DNA of 64,000 nucleotides from Brevundimonas aurantiaca (GCF_014199955.1 NZ_JACHOQ010000002.1:496001-560000), one strand, 5' to 3'; counted from the stretch's first letter, positions 16,683-25,720 are shown. Numbers and translations: made by a program. Notes: a model not told the origin generated them from the letters alone.

Positions 16683-17183
16683 ATGAAGGGCGACCCCGCA
16701 ATCCTCCGCACACTGAACGCTGTGCTGACTAACGAACTGACGGCGGTCAATCAGTATTTCCTTCACGCGCGCATGTTCGAGAGCTGGGGCTTGGCCCACC
16801 TCGGCCACGTGATCTACGAAGAATCGATCGGCGAGATGAAGCACGCCGACATGCTGATCAAACGCATCCTCTTCCTGGACGGCCTGCCGAATCTGCAGGA
16901 TCTGCACAAGCTCAAGGTCGGCGAGGATCCGATCGAATGCCTAGGCGCCGACCTGCAGCTGGAGCTGGACAGCCGTGTCGCCACCGCCGCCGCCGTTACC
17001 CAGTGCGAAGAGGCCCGCGACTACGTCAGCCGTGACCTGCTGATGAAGATTTTGTCCGACACCGAGGAGCACATCGACTTCCTCGAAAACCAGCACAAGC
17101 TGATCGAACTGATGGGCGCACAGAACTATCTGCAGTCGGCCATGAAGGAGATCGTCACCGACAGCGCCGCGACGGGCGGCTGA
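16683..17183 (+). CDS. bfr: Bacterioferritin
   Basis: Bfr is a haem-containing 24-subunit iron store with ferroxidase activity. The 166-residue sequence has LTNELTAVNQYFLHARM (ferroxidase Glu18), EESIGEMKHADMLIKRIL containing the ferroxidase Glu51, haem-ligand Met52 and His54, and LSDTEEHIDFLENQ (Glu127 and His130 region). All ligands look intact. AGGACAGGACC precedes the ATG. It pairs with bfd upstream and is separated from the next gene by two long hairpin repeats. Confidence 0.95.
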   Translation: MKGDPAILRTLNAVLTNELTAVNQYFLHARMFESWGLAHLGHVIYEESIGEMKHADMLIKRILFLDGLPNLQDLHKLKVGEDPIECLGADLQLELDSRVATAAAVTQCEEARDYVSRDLLMKILSDTEEHIDFLENQHKLIELMGAQNYLQSAMKEIVTDSAATGG

Positions 17184-17191
17184 GGCTCTTA

Positions 17192-17251
17192 GAGCCTGAT
17201 CGGTTGAAGTGGAATCGCTTCGCGATTCCGCTGAAGCCGTGAATCAGGCTC
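17192..17251. repeat. Intergenic nested hairpin, copy A
   Basis: The outer arms GAGCCTGAT (17192-17200) and ATCAGGCTC (17243-17251) enclose an inner perfect hairpin GGAATCGC-TTC-GCGATTCC (17211-17229). It directly follows bfr and could act as terminator or mRNA stabiliser; its design matches the next element. Confidence 0.8.
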
Positions 17252-17263
17252 CAGATTAAAGCG

Positions 17264-17325
17264 AGAGCATGATTCACGCTTCTGTCGGAACCGCGAAGCG
17301 GTTCCGTCCGAAACGATCATGCTCT
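17264..17325. repeat. Intergenic nested hairpin, copy B
   Basis: The outer arms AGAGCATGAT (17264-17273) and ATCATGCTCT (17316-17325) enclose GGAACCGC-GAA-GCGGTTCC (17287-17305). The layout is the same as copy A but the sequence differs, with compensating changes in each stem. The right arm overlaps the stop codon of the ABC permease gene. Confidence 0.8.
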
Positions 17326-18049
17326 AGCGTCCCTCGCGGCGGGCCAGGTGCAGCACCGCCGCCGCGAGCACGACAAGGCCCAGACCACCGCCCAGCGTCA
17401 ATGCGGTCTGCACCCGCCAGGCCTCGGTCGCCAGGATGTTGACGGGCATCTGCCACGGCATGAACACCCCTTGCCTGGCGGATGTGGCCACGACGGCGAA
17501 GAAGGTTCCCCCTATGCCCAAGGCCAAGCCCGGCACAAAGCTGGCGAAGCGGATGGCGGTCCAGAACTGTATGGCGATCATCAGCAGGGCGGCCGCCGCC
17601 ATCCGCGCCATCGACCAGGCGTAGCCCGTCAAATCGAGCACGCCCATAGCCGCGGCCTCCGGCTTGATCAGGCCGCCCAGCGCCACCGCCCCTATGGTCG
17701 CGCCCAGCACCGCCGCGCTCATGATCAGCACGAGAGCGATCACGCAGACCGCCTTTGCCGCGTAGAGGGTCCAGCGGGGAACAGGCAGGGCGCGCAAATG
17801 ATCCCAGCTTCGCGGGCCGTGCTCCATGTGCGCGACCAGAGCGGTCAGGGCCGCGACGCAAAGCGGCATCATGAAATAGGCCCAGATCGCCATGCCGCTG
17901 CCGATCCACATGTCCCACTCCGACGGCGTCTTGGACCGAAGCAGCATCGAGAAGACGAAGACGGCGATCAGGGCGGGCGCTGTCGCCGCAAGCACCAGAG
18001 CCAAAGAACGGTTCAGCTTCCGGACTTCTACAGACAGAACGGTCAACAT
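17324..18049 (-). CDS. ABC-2 type transporter permease
   Basis: A 241-residue integral membrane protein has six predicted hydrophobic segments (for example LALVLAATAPALIAVFVFSML and LALGIGGTFFAVVATSA) and the layout of ABC-2 permeases that work with bacitracin/lantibiotic-type ATPases. The ATG shares one base with the stop of the ATPase gene (TGATG), so the pair is coupled. Export of a peptide, drug or lipid is likely; the substrate is unknown. Confidence 0.85.
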   Translation of the reverse strand: MLTVLSVEVRKLNRSLALVLAATAPALIAVFVFSMLLRSKTPSEWDMWIGSGMAIWAYFMMPLCVAALTALVAHMEHGPRSWDHLRALPVPRWTLYAAKAVCVIALVLIMSAAVLGATIGAVALGGLIKPEAAAMGVLDLTGYAWSMARMAAAALLMIAIQFWTAIRFASFVPGLALGIGGTFFAVVATSARQGVFMPWQMPVNILATEAWRVQTALTLGGGLGLVVLAAAVLHLARREGR

Positions 18050-18984
18050 CAGACGGGCTCCGAGACGGGTCTTCGGGAGACGGCGGAGGCGGCGCGATAG
18101 ACGCCCTCGAGCGAGGGCGCGCGCGCGCCGATAGAGAAGACGGCTACGCCGGCCGCAACCAGATCGCGGTTCAAAGCAGCGCAGACCTGGTCATGATTGT
18201 CGCCGGGACGCAGCTGCGCCACCAGCCCATCGGCGTCGTCGCTCAGAGTAAGGTCGCGCGAACGCAAGACGGCGCGGGCGCGTGCCGGGTCATCGACACG
18301 CAGCCCGATCTCTGGCGCCAGTTCGGCCTTAAGCCGGGCCAGTTCGCCCTCGACCACCAGCCGACCCTGATGGATTACGCCGACATGGGTGGCGGTCTGT
18401 TCGATCTCGCCGAGCAGGTGGCTGGACAGCAGGACCGTCGCCCCCGCGCGGATCGGCAGTTCCCGCAGGAAATGACGCATGTCGGCGATGCCGTCGGGGT
18501 CCAACCCGTTCGTCGGTTCGTCCAGCATGAGCACCGGCGGGGAACCCAGCAGGGCGCGGGCGATGCCGAGCCTCTGGCGCATGCCCAGGGAATAGTCGCC
18601 GACGCGCCGTCCGCCGTCGCGCGTCATATCGACGACGTCCAGCACGCGATCGACCTCAGTCGTCGCCAGGCCCAGAAGTCGCCGGGTCAGGTCCAGATTC
18701 TCTCGTCCCGACAGATGGCCATAGAAGCCGTGCGCCTCCAGCAGGGCCCCGATCTTGCGGGCCGCGCCTCTGCGGTCCTTGACGACATCGACGCCGCAAA
18801 CCCGAGCCACGCCCGATGAGGGCCGCAGCAGGCCGGTCAGCATCTTCATCGTCGTGGTCTTGCCAGCGCCGTTGCGGCCCAGGACGCCATAGACCGAATG
18901 ATCCGGCACGGTCATGGACACGCCGTCCACCGCCCGACGATCCCCGAAAAGACGGGTCAGTCCCTCAGTCTCTATAGCCGCCAT
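18049..18984 (-). CDS. ABC transporter ATP-binding protein (CcmA/BcrA type)
   Basis: A 311-residue ATPase has Walker A GRNGAGKTTTMKML, signature YSLGMRQRLGIARALL, Walker B VLMLDEPTNGLDPDG and an H-loop in LLSSHLL. The C-terminal ~90 residues form the extra domain of BcrA-type ATPases. It is the promoter-proximal gene of the exporter pair. It diverges from the DUF2975/XRE pair across 96 bases that contain two inverted repeats, which suggests control by that XRE protein. Confidence 0.93.
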   Translation of the reverse strand: MAAIETEGLTRLFGDRRAVDGVSMTVPDHSVYGVLGRNGAGKTTTMKMLTGLLRPSSGVARVCGVDVVKDRRGAARKIGALLEAHGFYGHLSGRENLDLTRRLLGLATTEVDRVLDVVDMTRDGGRRVGDYSLGMRQRLGIARALLGSPPVLMLDEPTNGLDPDGIADMRHFLRELPIRAGATVLLSSHLLGEIEQTATHVGVIHQGRLVVEGELARLKAELAPEIGLRVDDPARARAVLRSRDLTLSDDADGLVAQLRPGDNHDQVCAALNRDLVAAGVAVFSIGARAPSLEGVYRAASAVSRRPVSEPV

Positions 18985-18996
18985 GCTCCGCCCGAT

Positions 18997-19050
18997 CTTT
19001 AACTCTTAGATAAAGTTGCGGCCCTCGGATTTTTAAGTCAAGATTAAAAA
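18997..19050. promoter_or_regulatory. Two inverted repeats in the divergent promoter region
   Basis: CTTTA-n9-TAAAG (18997-19015) and TTTTTAA-n7-TTAAAAA (19030-19050) lie in the AT-rich gap between the ABC exporter and the DUF2975/XRE genes. Both are good dimer-binding shapes in an otherwise GC-rich genome and may be operators for the adjacent XRE regulator. Confidence 0.5.
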
Positions 19051-19080
19051 CAAGACAGGTTTCAACTCGGAACAAGGCCC

Positions 19081-19566
19081 ATGACCGCTGACAACCTCGC
19101 CCGCTTTCGGCTGATGTGCCGGCAGTTCCGCGCGCTTGCGATCTTCATGGTCGTCAGCGTCGGTGGCTTGCTGGCCCTGGCGCCGGTCGCCTTCTTCCTG
19201 GCGCAGGGAGATCGCCCGGTCCGGCTGCTGGTTGAACAAGTCCTTTGGGCCCTGCCCGCCCTATTCTACCTTTTCGCCGTCTGGTCGATCGGGTCGGCGA
19301 TGGGGCAGTTGGCGAAGGGGCGTTTGATCCAGCCGACCTTATCGTCCGCCCTGCGTCGCGTGGGGTTGGCGCTTGGCCTTGGCGGAGTGCTCAGCGTCTT
19401 TGGCGTCACCAACCTGATGCGGCTGTTGGGTCTTACCCAGGGCGGCTTCGCCTATTTCGACATCGCCGGCATGACTCTGGGCATGATCGGCGGCGCCCTG
19501 TTCCTGTTGGGGCGCGTCATCGACCACGCCGGCAGAATACAGGCCGAGATGGACGAGATGATCTGA
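19081..19566 (+). CDS. DUF2975 integral membrane protein
   Basis: A 161-residue protein has four predicted transmembrane helices (about residues 20-40, 55-75, 95-120 and 130-150) and the central GQLAKGRLIQPTLSSALRRVG motif of DUF2975. Members are usually encoded directly before a small XRE regulator, as here, with the stop one base before the next start. It may sense a membrane condition and sequester the regulator; that is inference. AACAAGG serves as ribosome site. Confidence 0.85.
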   Translation: MTADNLARFRLMCRQFRALAIFMVVSVGGLLALAPVAFFLAQGDRPVRLLVEQVLWALPALFYLFAVWSIGSAMGQLAKGRLIQPTLSSALRRVGLALGLGGVLSVFGVTNLMRLLGLTQGGFAYFDIAGMTLGMIGGALFLLGRVIDHAGRIQAEMDEMI

Positions 19567-19809
19567 ATGCCGGTTCGCGTGACCCTGAACGATCTGATGG
19601 TTCGCAAGGGCCTGAAGGCGCGCGACGTCGCCGCCCAGGTGGGCCTCAGCGAGACCCAGTTCTCGCTGTTTCGATCCGGCAAGGTGAAGGGCATAAGGTT
19701 CAGCACACTGGCGCGGCTGTGCGCGGTGCTGGAGTGCCGCCCCGGCGACCTGCTGGACTATGATTTCGATCCGCGCGAGACGGAACCGGTCGAACCGGAC
19801 GAGGTCTGA
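19567..19809 (+). CDS. XRE/YozG-family HTH regulator
   Basis: An 80-residue single-domain DNA-binding protein of the YozG/Cro type. The helix-turn-helix is KARDVAAQVGLSETQFSLFRSGKVKG (about residues 18-43), followed by the family's LARLCAVLECRPGDLLDYD. It is adjacent to and co-transcribed with the DUF2975 gene, and it likely regulates this unit and the divergent ABC exporter. Confidence 0.9.
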   Translation: MPVRVTLNDLMVRKGLKARDVAAQVGLSETQFSLFRSGKVKGIRFSTLARLCAVLECRPGDLLDYDFDPRETEPVEPDEV

Positions 19810-19863
19810 CGGAACCGGCGCCCCGTCCGCCCATTAGATTTTCCTGACAAGCGGGAGCGGACC

Positions 19864-20421
19864 ATGACGGATATCGACGACGCCATCGACGACGTGCGCG
19901 ACGCGGCCGTGGATCTGTTGAACAGCGAGGGGCGGAGCGCGGCGCATGTCGCGGTTGGGGTGGCGCTGACGGTGGGGTTTGCTCTGCTGGCGACGGGCAT
20001 AGCGTCAGGCGCATTCACCCCCAAACGAAAGCTGAAACATGTGCGCGACGGCGATCTGCCCATTACGGAGAAGCCGCGCGGCGCCTTCAGCCTGATCCTG
20101 CCGGCGGTGTTTTCGGCCACGACCCTGTCGGCGGTGCGGGTCTGGAATGCGCCGCACCGGCCCGAAAGGACGCGCGCCATGGGGCTTTGGGTCGCGGCCC
20201 AGACGGTCAACGCCGTCTGGCTGGGATTGCGCCCCTCGTCGATGTGGAAACAGGTGGCGGCCGCCATGTCGTCGGCCGGTCTCGCGGCGGCCTTCGCCCA
20301 TGAGGCCCGCAAACTGGACGAGGGCGCCGGCAAGATGGCCGCCCCGACAGGCGGCGGCGTTCGGGTGGGCAACTTCCTTCATCGGAAAGCCGATCAGATG
20401 AACGAGCGGACCCTCCACTAG
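19864..20421 (+). CDS. Membrane protein, possibly TspO/MBR-like
   Basis: A 185-residue protein has several hydrophobic segments. Parts resemble the tryptophan-rich TspO family: [19 protein letters not shown] resembles the PP-x-vFg-x-vWt helix, then [24 protein letters not shown], and an [14 protein letters not shown] stretch like the AR-x-D-x-xAG-x-L-x-x-P motif. Several conserved tryptophans are missing and both ends are extended, so it would be a divergent member. Tetrapyrrole binding is therefore only a possibility. CGGGAGCGG precedes the ATG. Confidence 0.55.
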   Translation: MTDIDDAIDDVRDAAVDLLNSEGRSAAHVAVGVALTVGFALLATGIASGAFTPKRKLKHVRDGDLPITEKPRGAFSLILPAVFSATTLSAVRVWNAPHRPERTRAMGLWVAAQTVNAVWLGLRPSSMWKQVAAAMSSAGLAAAFAHEARKLDEGAGKMAAPTGGGVRVGNFLHRKADQMNERTLH

Positions 20422-20522
20422 GTCCGCCTTGCCCTTTTCGGGGGCTTCCTCTAGGGATCGCGCCCTATTCGCCACGCTCCAACCTGGGCGCGCGGGCGCA
20501 ACTCCATTCCCGATGTGACCCC

Positions 20523-21089
20523 ATGAAGATCAACGGCAACGCCATCAAGCCCGGCATGGTCCTGCAACACAACGGCGGCCTGTGGGTCGTCACCAGGGCC
20601 AGCCACGTCAAGCCCGGCAAGGGCGGCGCCTTCGCCAACGTCGAAGCCAAGAACCTCGAGACCGGCAATAAGCTGAACGAACGCTTCCGCTCGGAAGACA
20701 AGGTCGAGCGCGTGACCCTGGAACAGAAGGACTTCTCCTATCTGTTCGACAACGGCGACAGCCTGGTCTTCATGGATGACGCCACCTATGAGCAGATCGA
20801 GTTGCAGAAGGACTGGGTCGGCGACGAGCGCATCCCCTATCTGCAAGAGGGCATGAAGGTCGTCATCGAGATGCACGAAGAGCGTCCGATCGGCCTGGAA
20901 CTGCCCGATCAGGTCGTGCTGGAAGTCGCCGAGACCGAGCCGACCGTGAAGGGTCAGACGGCCTCGTCCTCCTACAAGCCCGCGATCGCCTCGAACGGCG
21001 TGCGGATCATGATCCCGCCCTATATGTCGGCCGGCGAGAAGATCGTCGTCGACACGACCAGCGGCGAATACGTCCGCCGCGCGGACTGA
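20523..21089 (+). CDS. efp: Translation elongation factor P
   Basis: EF-P relieves ribosome stalling at polyproline stretches. All three domains are present in 188 residues: the KOW-like domain I with the tip loop [10 protein letters not shown] (modifiable Lys33), the central OB domain, and the C-terminal OB domain with [31 protein letters not shown] lysine at the tip implies EpmA-type lysylation or none, rather than the EarP rhamnosylation pathway. No epmA or epmB gene is nearby. It is followed by a structured intergenic region. Confidence 0.96.
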   Translation: MKINGNAIKPGMVLQHNGGLWVVTRASHVKPGKGGAFANVEAKNLETGNKLNERFRSEDKVERVTLEQKDFSYLFDNGDSLVFMDDATYEQIELQKDWVGDERIPYLQEGMKVVIEMHEERPIGLELPDQVVLEVAETEPTVKGQTASSSYKPAIASNGVRIMIPPYMSAGEKIVVDTTSGEYVRRAD

Positions 21090-21100
21090 ACTCCGACAGG

Positions 21101-21210
21101 TGCTGGTGAATAGTGTTAGTGAGCAGAGGGGCCGGCGGGCCAAGGCGCTCCGCACGGCTTCCGCTCACCTTCTGCTCACCTTCTGCTCACCAGCAGTATT
21201 TACTAACACT
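21101..21210. repeat. Iteron-like intergenic element with crossing inverted repeats
   Basis: There are three tandem 11-bp units: CTTCCGCTCAC (21158-21168) and two identical CTTCTGCTCAC (21169-21179 and 21180-21190). GTGAGCAGA at 21119-21127 is the reverse complement of part of the units. Two further 9-bp pairs, TGCTGGTGA/TCACCAGCA (21101/21187) and AGTGTTAGT/ACTAACACT (21112/21202), cross rather than nest. It lies between efp and suhB. Confidence 0.7.
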
Positions 21211-21298
21211 TCCCTACGCCTTCCACGTCCCCCTTGAACTTCTCCGCATTTCCGGCCCTGAGCGGCTTTAGAGGACATGCGGACCAGGAGATTCCACA

Positions 21299-22105
21299 AT
21301 GGCCCTCGCCTCCGCCCTGCTTCAGGTCATGACCGACGCGGTCCGCAAGACCGCCCGTCCTATGCTTCGCGACTTCGGCGAGGTGTCGCAGTTGCAGGTG
21401 TCGCGCAAGGGGCCGGGGGACTTCGTCACCGCCGCCGACCTGAAGGCGGAAGAGACCCTGTTCGAACTGCTGACCAAGGCCCGCCCCGGCTACGGCTTCC
21501 TGGGCGAGGAGCGGGGCATGGTCGAGGGGACCGACAAGTCCCACACCTGGATCGTCGATCCGATCGACGGCACGACCAACTTCATGCACGCCCTGCCCCA
21601 TTTCGCCATAACGGTGGGCCTGGAGCGGCGCGCCCCGGACGGGTCCAGCGAGATCGTCGCCGGGGTGACCTACAATCCCGTCATGAACGAGCTGTTCTGG
21701 GCCGAGAAGGGCAAGGGCTGCTATCTGAACGATCAGCGGATCCGCGTCTCCGGGCGTCGCGACCTGTCGGAAAGCCTGATCGCCACCGGCCTGCCCTTCA
21801 TCGGCAAGTCGGGTCACGCCCAGGCGATCAAGGACATCCACGCCGTGGGCCAGCGCGTCGCCGGCATCCGACGTCTGGGTTCGGCGGCCTTGGACTTCGC
21901 CTGGGTCGCCGCCGGCCGATATGACGCCTACTATGAGCGCAATCTGAAGCCCTGGGACGTGGCGGCCGGCATACTGTTCGTCACCGAGGCCGGGGGCCGG
22001 GTCACGACCATCGACAACGACGGCGATCCCAAGACGGGCGCGTCGATCCTGGCGTCGAACACCGAGCTTCATCCGCAACTGCGCAAGGTGTTGCAGGCGT
22101 CCTGA
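21299..22105 (+). CDS. suhB: Inositol monophosphatase family protein SuhB
   Basis: A 268-residue Mg-dependent phosphatase of the IMPase family hydrolyses myo-inositol-1-phosphate in vitro; in enterobacteria SuhB also acts in rRNA transcription complexes. The metal and substrate motifs are intact: GEE near residue 76, WIVDPIDGTTNF near 93-104, and PWDVAAGILFVTEAGG near 220. The start ATG 21299 follows a GGAG at 21288. It is probably transcribed alone. Archaeal-like FBPase activity cannot be excluded. Confidence 0.9.
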   Translation: MALASALLQVMTDAVRKTARPMLRDFGEVSQLQVSRKGPGDFVTAADLKAEETLFELLTKARPGYGFLGEERGMVEGTDKSHTWIVDPIDGTTNFMHALPHFAITVGLERRAPDGSSEIVAGVTYNPVMNELFWAEKGKGCYLNDQRIRVSGRRDLSESLIATGLPFIGKSGHAQAIKDIHAVGQRVAGIRRLGSAALDFAWVAAGRYDAYYERNLKPWDVAAGILFVTEAGGRVTTIDNDGDPKTGASILASNTELHPQLRKVLQAS

Positions 22106-22120
22106 GGCTCGCTTCTGTCT

Positions 22121-22296
22121 CTTCCCCGCTTGCGGGGAAGTGGCGCGGCGCTTCTTCAGCGCCGTGACGAAGGGGCTCTTGTCGCATCACAAGCGGCCGG
22201 TGGGCGTCAAGAACCCCTCCACCGGCGTAGCTTGTCCTCGGGCTCGCCTTCGGCGAGACCCGGGGGCGGTCTCCCTCCCCACTGCGTGGGGAGGAG
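22121..22296. repeat. Composite palindromic intergenic repeat
   Basis: The segment has a hairpin at each end, CTTCCCCGC...GCGGGGAAG (22121-22140) and CTCCCCAC-TGC-GTGGGGAG (22275-22293), plus an internal GGGCTCGCC-TTC-GGCGAG hairpin. Its body resembles the short dispersed repeats common between genes of Caulobacterales and related bacteria. It shows no coding character. Confidence 0.7.
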
Positions 22297-22337
22297 ACGT
22301 TCATATCCTTGTCGCGCGGCGCCCCTATCCAGGGGGC

Positions 22338-23378
22338 ATGATCCGCGCCATCGTCACCGCCCTCGCCCTCCTTGTCGGAACGCCGGCCATGGCCCAGCCG
22401 CTGATCATCGCCCACCGCGGCGCCTCCGGCGAACGCCCCGAGCATACGCGGGCGGCCTATGAACTGGCGATCCAGCAGGGCGCGGACGTGATCGAGCCGG
22501 ATCTGGTGCTATCCAAGGACGGGGTCTTCATCGACCGGCACGAGAACGAGATCAGCGGAACGACCGATGTCGCCGAACGGCCGGAGTTTGCGGATCGCAA
22601 GACCACCAAGACCATCGACGGGACCGAGGTCACGGGCTGGTTCACCGAGGACTTCACCCTGGCCGAGCTGAAGACGCTGCGGGCCAAGGAACGGCTGCCC
22701 GCCTTTCGGCCCGGCAGCGCCGCCTATGATGGGCGCGAGCCGATCCTGACCTTCGACGAGGTGGTCGCCATTGCGCGCGAGGCCTCGGCCCGGACGGGCC
22801 GGACCATAGCGGTGGCGCCCGAGTTGAAACACCCGACCTATTTCGCCGGCATTGGCCTGCCGATGGAGGACGCTTTTGTGGCCGAGCTGAGACGACTGGA
22901 CCTGACCGGCGCCGACGTCCCAATCATCGTCCAGTGTTTCGAGGTCGGGCCGCTGGAGCGACTGTCGAGGCGGATCGGCGCGCCCCTGGCCCAGTTGATC
23001 GCGTCCGAGGGCGGGCCCGTGGATCGGCCGGACCTGACCTATGCCCAGATGATCACGCCGGAAGGGCTGAAGGTCATGGCCGCCTATGCCGACTGGGCGG
23101 CGCCGGACATGACCCTGGTCCTGCCGAGGGATGCGGACGGGCGGACGATCGGGCCGAACGCCCTGGTCGCCGACGCCCACGCCGCAGGGCTGAAGGTGGT
23201 GATCTGGACTCTGAGAGCCGAGAACGCCTTCCTGCCGGCCGAGCGGCGCCGGGGCGAAGGCTTTGCCGAGCACGGCGACATGGCCGGCTACGCCGCCGCC
23301 TTCGCCGAGGCCGGAGTGGACGCCGTCTTCACCGACTTTCCGGCCCTAGCGCGATCAGGACGCTCTGCGAATCCTTGA
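22338..23378 (+). CDS. Secreted glycerophosphodiester phosphodiesterase (GlpQ type)
   Basis: A 346-residue periplasmic enzyme releases glycerol-3-phosphate from glycerophosphodiesters. A signal peptide (residues 1-19, ending PAMAQ) precedes the catalytic start IIAHRGASGERPEHT. Further landmarks are ADVIEPDLVLSKDGVFIDRHE with Glu/Asp metal ligands and the general-acid His, ELKHPTYF, and the C-terminal GVDAVFTDFPALA. The start ATG 22338 is chosen for signal-peptide fit; upstream sequence in frame is the intergenic repeat. It could supply phosphate and glycerol during starvation. Confidence 0.92.
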   Translation: MIRAIVTALALLVGTPAMAQPLIIAHRGASGERPEHTRAAYELAIQQGADVIEPDLVLSKDGVFIDRHENEISGTTDVAERPEFADRKTTKTIDGTEVTGWFTEDFTLAELKTLRAKERLPAFRPGSAAYDGREPILTFDEVVAIAREASARTGRTIAVAPELKHPTYFAGIGLPMEDAFVAELRRLDLTGADVPIIVQCFEVGPLERLSRRIGAPLAQLIASEGGPVDRPDLTYAQMITPEGLKVMAAYADWAAPDMTLVLPRDADGRTIGPNALVADAHAAGLKVVIWTLRAENAFLPAERRRGEGFAEHGDMAGYAAAFAEAGVDAVFTDFPALARSGRSANP

Positions 23379-23398
23379 TTCAATGAAGGCCCTTCGGC

Positions 23399-25282
23399 TC
23401 AATCCGCCCGAAACTGAAGCTGGGCCAAGCGGGCGTAGAGGCCACCCTGGGCGACCAGCTGGGCGTGGGTCCCCTCCTCCACCACACGGCCGTCGTCCAT
23501 GACGACGATGCGGTCGGCGCGCAGGACGGTGGCGAGGCGGTGGGCGATGACCAGGGTGGTGCGTTCGGTCATGGCCTGATCCAGGGCCGCCTGGACCAGC
23601 CGTTCGCTTTCGGCGTCGAGGGCGCTCGTCGCCTCGTCCAGCAGCAGGATGGGGGCGTCGCGGACCAGGGCGCGGGCGATGGCCAGACGCTGGCGCTGAC
23701 CGCCCGACAGGCTCTTGCCGCGTTCGCCCAATGGGGTGTCGAAGCCTTCCGGCAGGGCGTCGATGAAGCCCAGGGCCTGGGCCTTTTCGGCGACGGCGCG
23801 GGCCTCTTCCAGGGTGGCGGTCTCGCGGCCGAAGCGGATGTTCTCCAAGGCCGAGCCTGAAAACAGCGGCGTCTCCTGCGACACCCAGGCGAAGCGATTG
23901 CGAACCTCGACGGGATCGGCCTGGCGCACGTCCACCCCGTCGACCGAGACCAGACCGGTCTGGGGGTCGTAGAAGCGGAGCAGAAGGCGGAAGACGGTGG
24001 ACTTGCCCGCGCCGGAAGGACCGACCAGGGCCACGGTCTCGCCCGGACGGACGGTCAGGCTGAACCCCTTCAGGGCCGGAAGATCGGGTCGGCCGGGATA
24101 GGCGAAATCGACGGCCGACATGGAGACCTCGCCGCGCGGCGGGGTGGGCAGGGCGACGGGCCGGGCGGGGGCCGCGATGTCGGGCGTGGCCCGCATCAGC
24201 TCCTCGATCCGCTCCATGGCGCCGGCGGCCTTCTGCACATCGCCCCAGCTTTCGCCCAGAGCGCCCACGGCCCCGGCGGCGAAGACGGACAGGAGGACGA
24301 ACTGAAGAAGGGCGCCGGGCGTCATCTGACCGGCCACCACATCGCGCGCGCCCAGCCACAGGACCAGGGTCACGCCGCCGAACATGACGACGATGATCAG
24401 GGCCGTCATCCAGGCCCGCGCCCGCATCCGCTTCAGAGAGGCGTCAAAGGCGTCTTCCACCGCCGCGCCGAAACGGGCGATGGCGCTGTGTTCGCGCCCG
24501 AAGGCCTGGACCGTCTCGACGGCGTCCACGCTTTCACCGGCGAAGCCGACGGCGCCGGCGAACCGGTCCTGGGAGGCGACGGTCAGCTTGCGGACCCGGC
24601 GGCCGAAAATGAAGATCGGCCCCAGCAGGAACGGCACGATCAACAGGACCAGGCCGGTCAGTTTCGGACTGACGAAGAACAGCAGCACCACCCCGCCGAT
24701 CAGGGTCAGGAAGTTCCGCAGCGCATAGGAGACCGAGGTCGTCATCAGGGTCTCGACCAGGGCGATGTCGGTCGTCAGGCGCGACAGCACCTCGCCGGTC
24801 CGCATATGGGCGTAGAAGGAAGGGTCCAGCGTCAGGATGCGGCCGAACAGCCCCTTTCGGAGGTCGGCGATGACCCGCTCGCCCGTCCGTGTGACGTAGA
24901 AATAGCGGGCGGCGGTCGCGAGACCCAGGAACAGGGCGTTGGCCCCCAGCAGCAGGAACCAAAGGTTCAGGCGCGCGCCGCCGTCTTCAAATCCGTGGTC
25001 GATGGCCCCTCGGGCCAGGGCCGTCAGCCCCAGGGAGGCGGTGGTGGACAAGAGCAGCCAGAACACCGCCATGAGGGCGTGGCCCTTGTGCCGAAGCGCA
25101 TAGGGAATCAGCCGCGCCAGGGGTCGGATGTCCCGGCGTTTCGCGCGCTTCTCGCCCGCTTCCGACATCTGTTCGGCCAGGACGGCGCCGGCGCTGGGCC
25201 GACCGTCCAGGCTGGCCGCGCCGGCGGCGCGCCCCGCAGGAAGACTGGCGGAACGGGCGGAGGCGGCGGATTGATCAGTCAT
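23399..25282 (-). CDS. MsbA-type ABC exporter (fused permease and ATPase)
   Basis: A 627-residue half-transporter. The N-terminal ~55 residues are low complexity. Six transmembrane segments lie at about 60-345, including [19 protein letters not shown]. The ATPase domain (about 390-625) has Walker [11 protein letters not shown]-loop [17 protein letters not shown], signature [15 protein letters not shown], Walker [13 protein letters not shown] and H-loop VIAHRLAT. It resembles HlyB/MsbA-like lipid or drug exporters and works as a homodimer. It is convergent with the phosphodiesterase gene. Confidence 0.92.
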   Translation of the reverse strand: MTDQSAASARSASLPAGRAAGAASLDGRPSAGAVLAEQMSEAGEKRAKRRDIRPLARLIPYALRHKGHALMAVFWLLLSTTASLGLTALARGAIDHGFEDGGARLNLWFLLLGANALFLGLATAARYFYVTRTGERVIADLRKGLFGRILTLDPSFYAHMRTGEVLSRLTTDIALVETLMTTSVSYALRNFLTLIGGVVLLFFVSPKLTGLVLLIVPFLLGPIFIFGRRVRKLTVASQDRFAGAVGFAGESVDAVETVQAFGREHSAIARFGAAVEDAFDASLKRMRARAWMTALIIVVMFGGVTLVLWLGARDVVAGQMTPGALLQFVLLSVFAAGAVGALGESWGDVQKAAGAMERIEELMRATPDIAAPARPVALPTPPRGEVSMSAVDFAYPGRPDLPALKGFSLTVRPGETVALVGPSGAGKSTVFRLLLRFYDPQTGLVSVDGVDVRQADPVEVRNRFAWVSQETPLFSGSALENIRFGRETATLEEARAVAEKAQALGFIDALPEGFDTPLGERGKSLSGGQRQRLAIARALVRDAPILLLDEATSALDAESERLVQAALDQAMTERTTLVIAHRLATVLRADRIVVMDDGRVVEEGTHAQLVAQGGLYARLAQLQFRAD

Positions 25283-25420
25283 TGCGACCGCCTCTTGCCC
25301 CGGAACGCCCCCCGGTGTAAACGCCGCCCCTCATTCCCGCCGGATTTTCTGGCGGGTTTCTCATTTCATGCGCAGCGACGGTCGGCATCGTCATCGCGCC
25401 CAGAGACCGGACGACGACCC

Positions 25421-25645
25421 ATGAAGGCGGACACCCACCCCGACTACCACTTCATCACCGTGGTGATGACCGACGGCACGACCTATCAGACCCGTTCGAC
25501 CTACGGGAAGGAAGGCGACAAGCTGGCCCTCGACATCGACCCGACGACGCACCCGGCCTGGACCGGCGGCAACGCCCAGCTGATGGACCGCGGCGGCCGC
25601 GTGTCGCGCTTCAACAACAAGTTCGCCGGCTTCATCAAGAAGTAA
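25421..25645 (+). CDS. rpmE: 50S ribosomal protein L31
   Basis: L31 bridges the ribosomal subunits. The 74-residue product (start ATG 25421) begins [19 protein letters not shown] and has the usual STYG and HPAWTG segments. It lacks the CxxC zinc cysteines, so it is the zinc-independent (C-minus) form. A strong terminator follows. Confidence 0.95.
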   Translation: MKADTHPDYHFITVVMTDGTTYQTRSTYGKEGDKLALDIDPTTHPAWTGGNAQLMDRGGRVSRFNNKFAGFIKK

Positions 25646-25688
25646 GCGCGTCCTTGCTGCGACACATCGCGGCAATCACGTCACGAAG

Positions 25689-25720
25689 AGCGCCGGTCCG
25701 ATGGCCGGCGCTTTTTGTTT
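25689..25720 (+). terminator. Rho-independent terminator after rpmE
   Basis: AGCGCCGG (25689-25696) pairs with CCGGCGCT (25705-25712), followed directly by TTTTTGTTT. It lies about 45 bases downstream of the rpmE stop. Confidence 0.9.

Noticed and set aside
21158..21190. CRISPR-like array
   Set aside because: The 11-bp units are directly adjacent with no spacers, and no cas genes are present.
22140..22337. 66-codon extension of the glycerophosphodiesterase
   Set aside because: It consists of the palindromic repeat and would bury the signal peptide.
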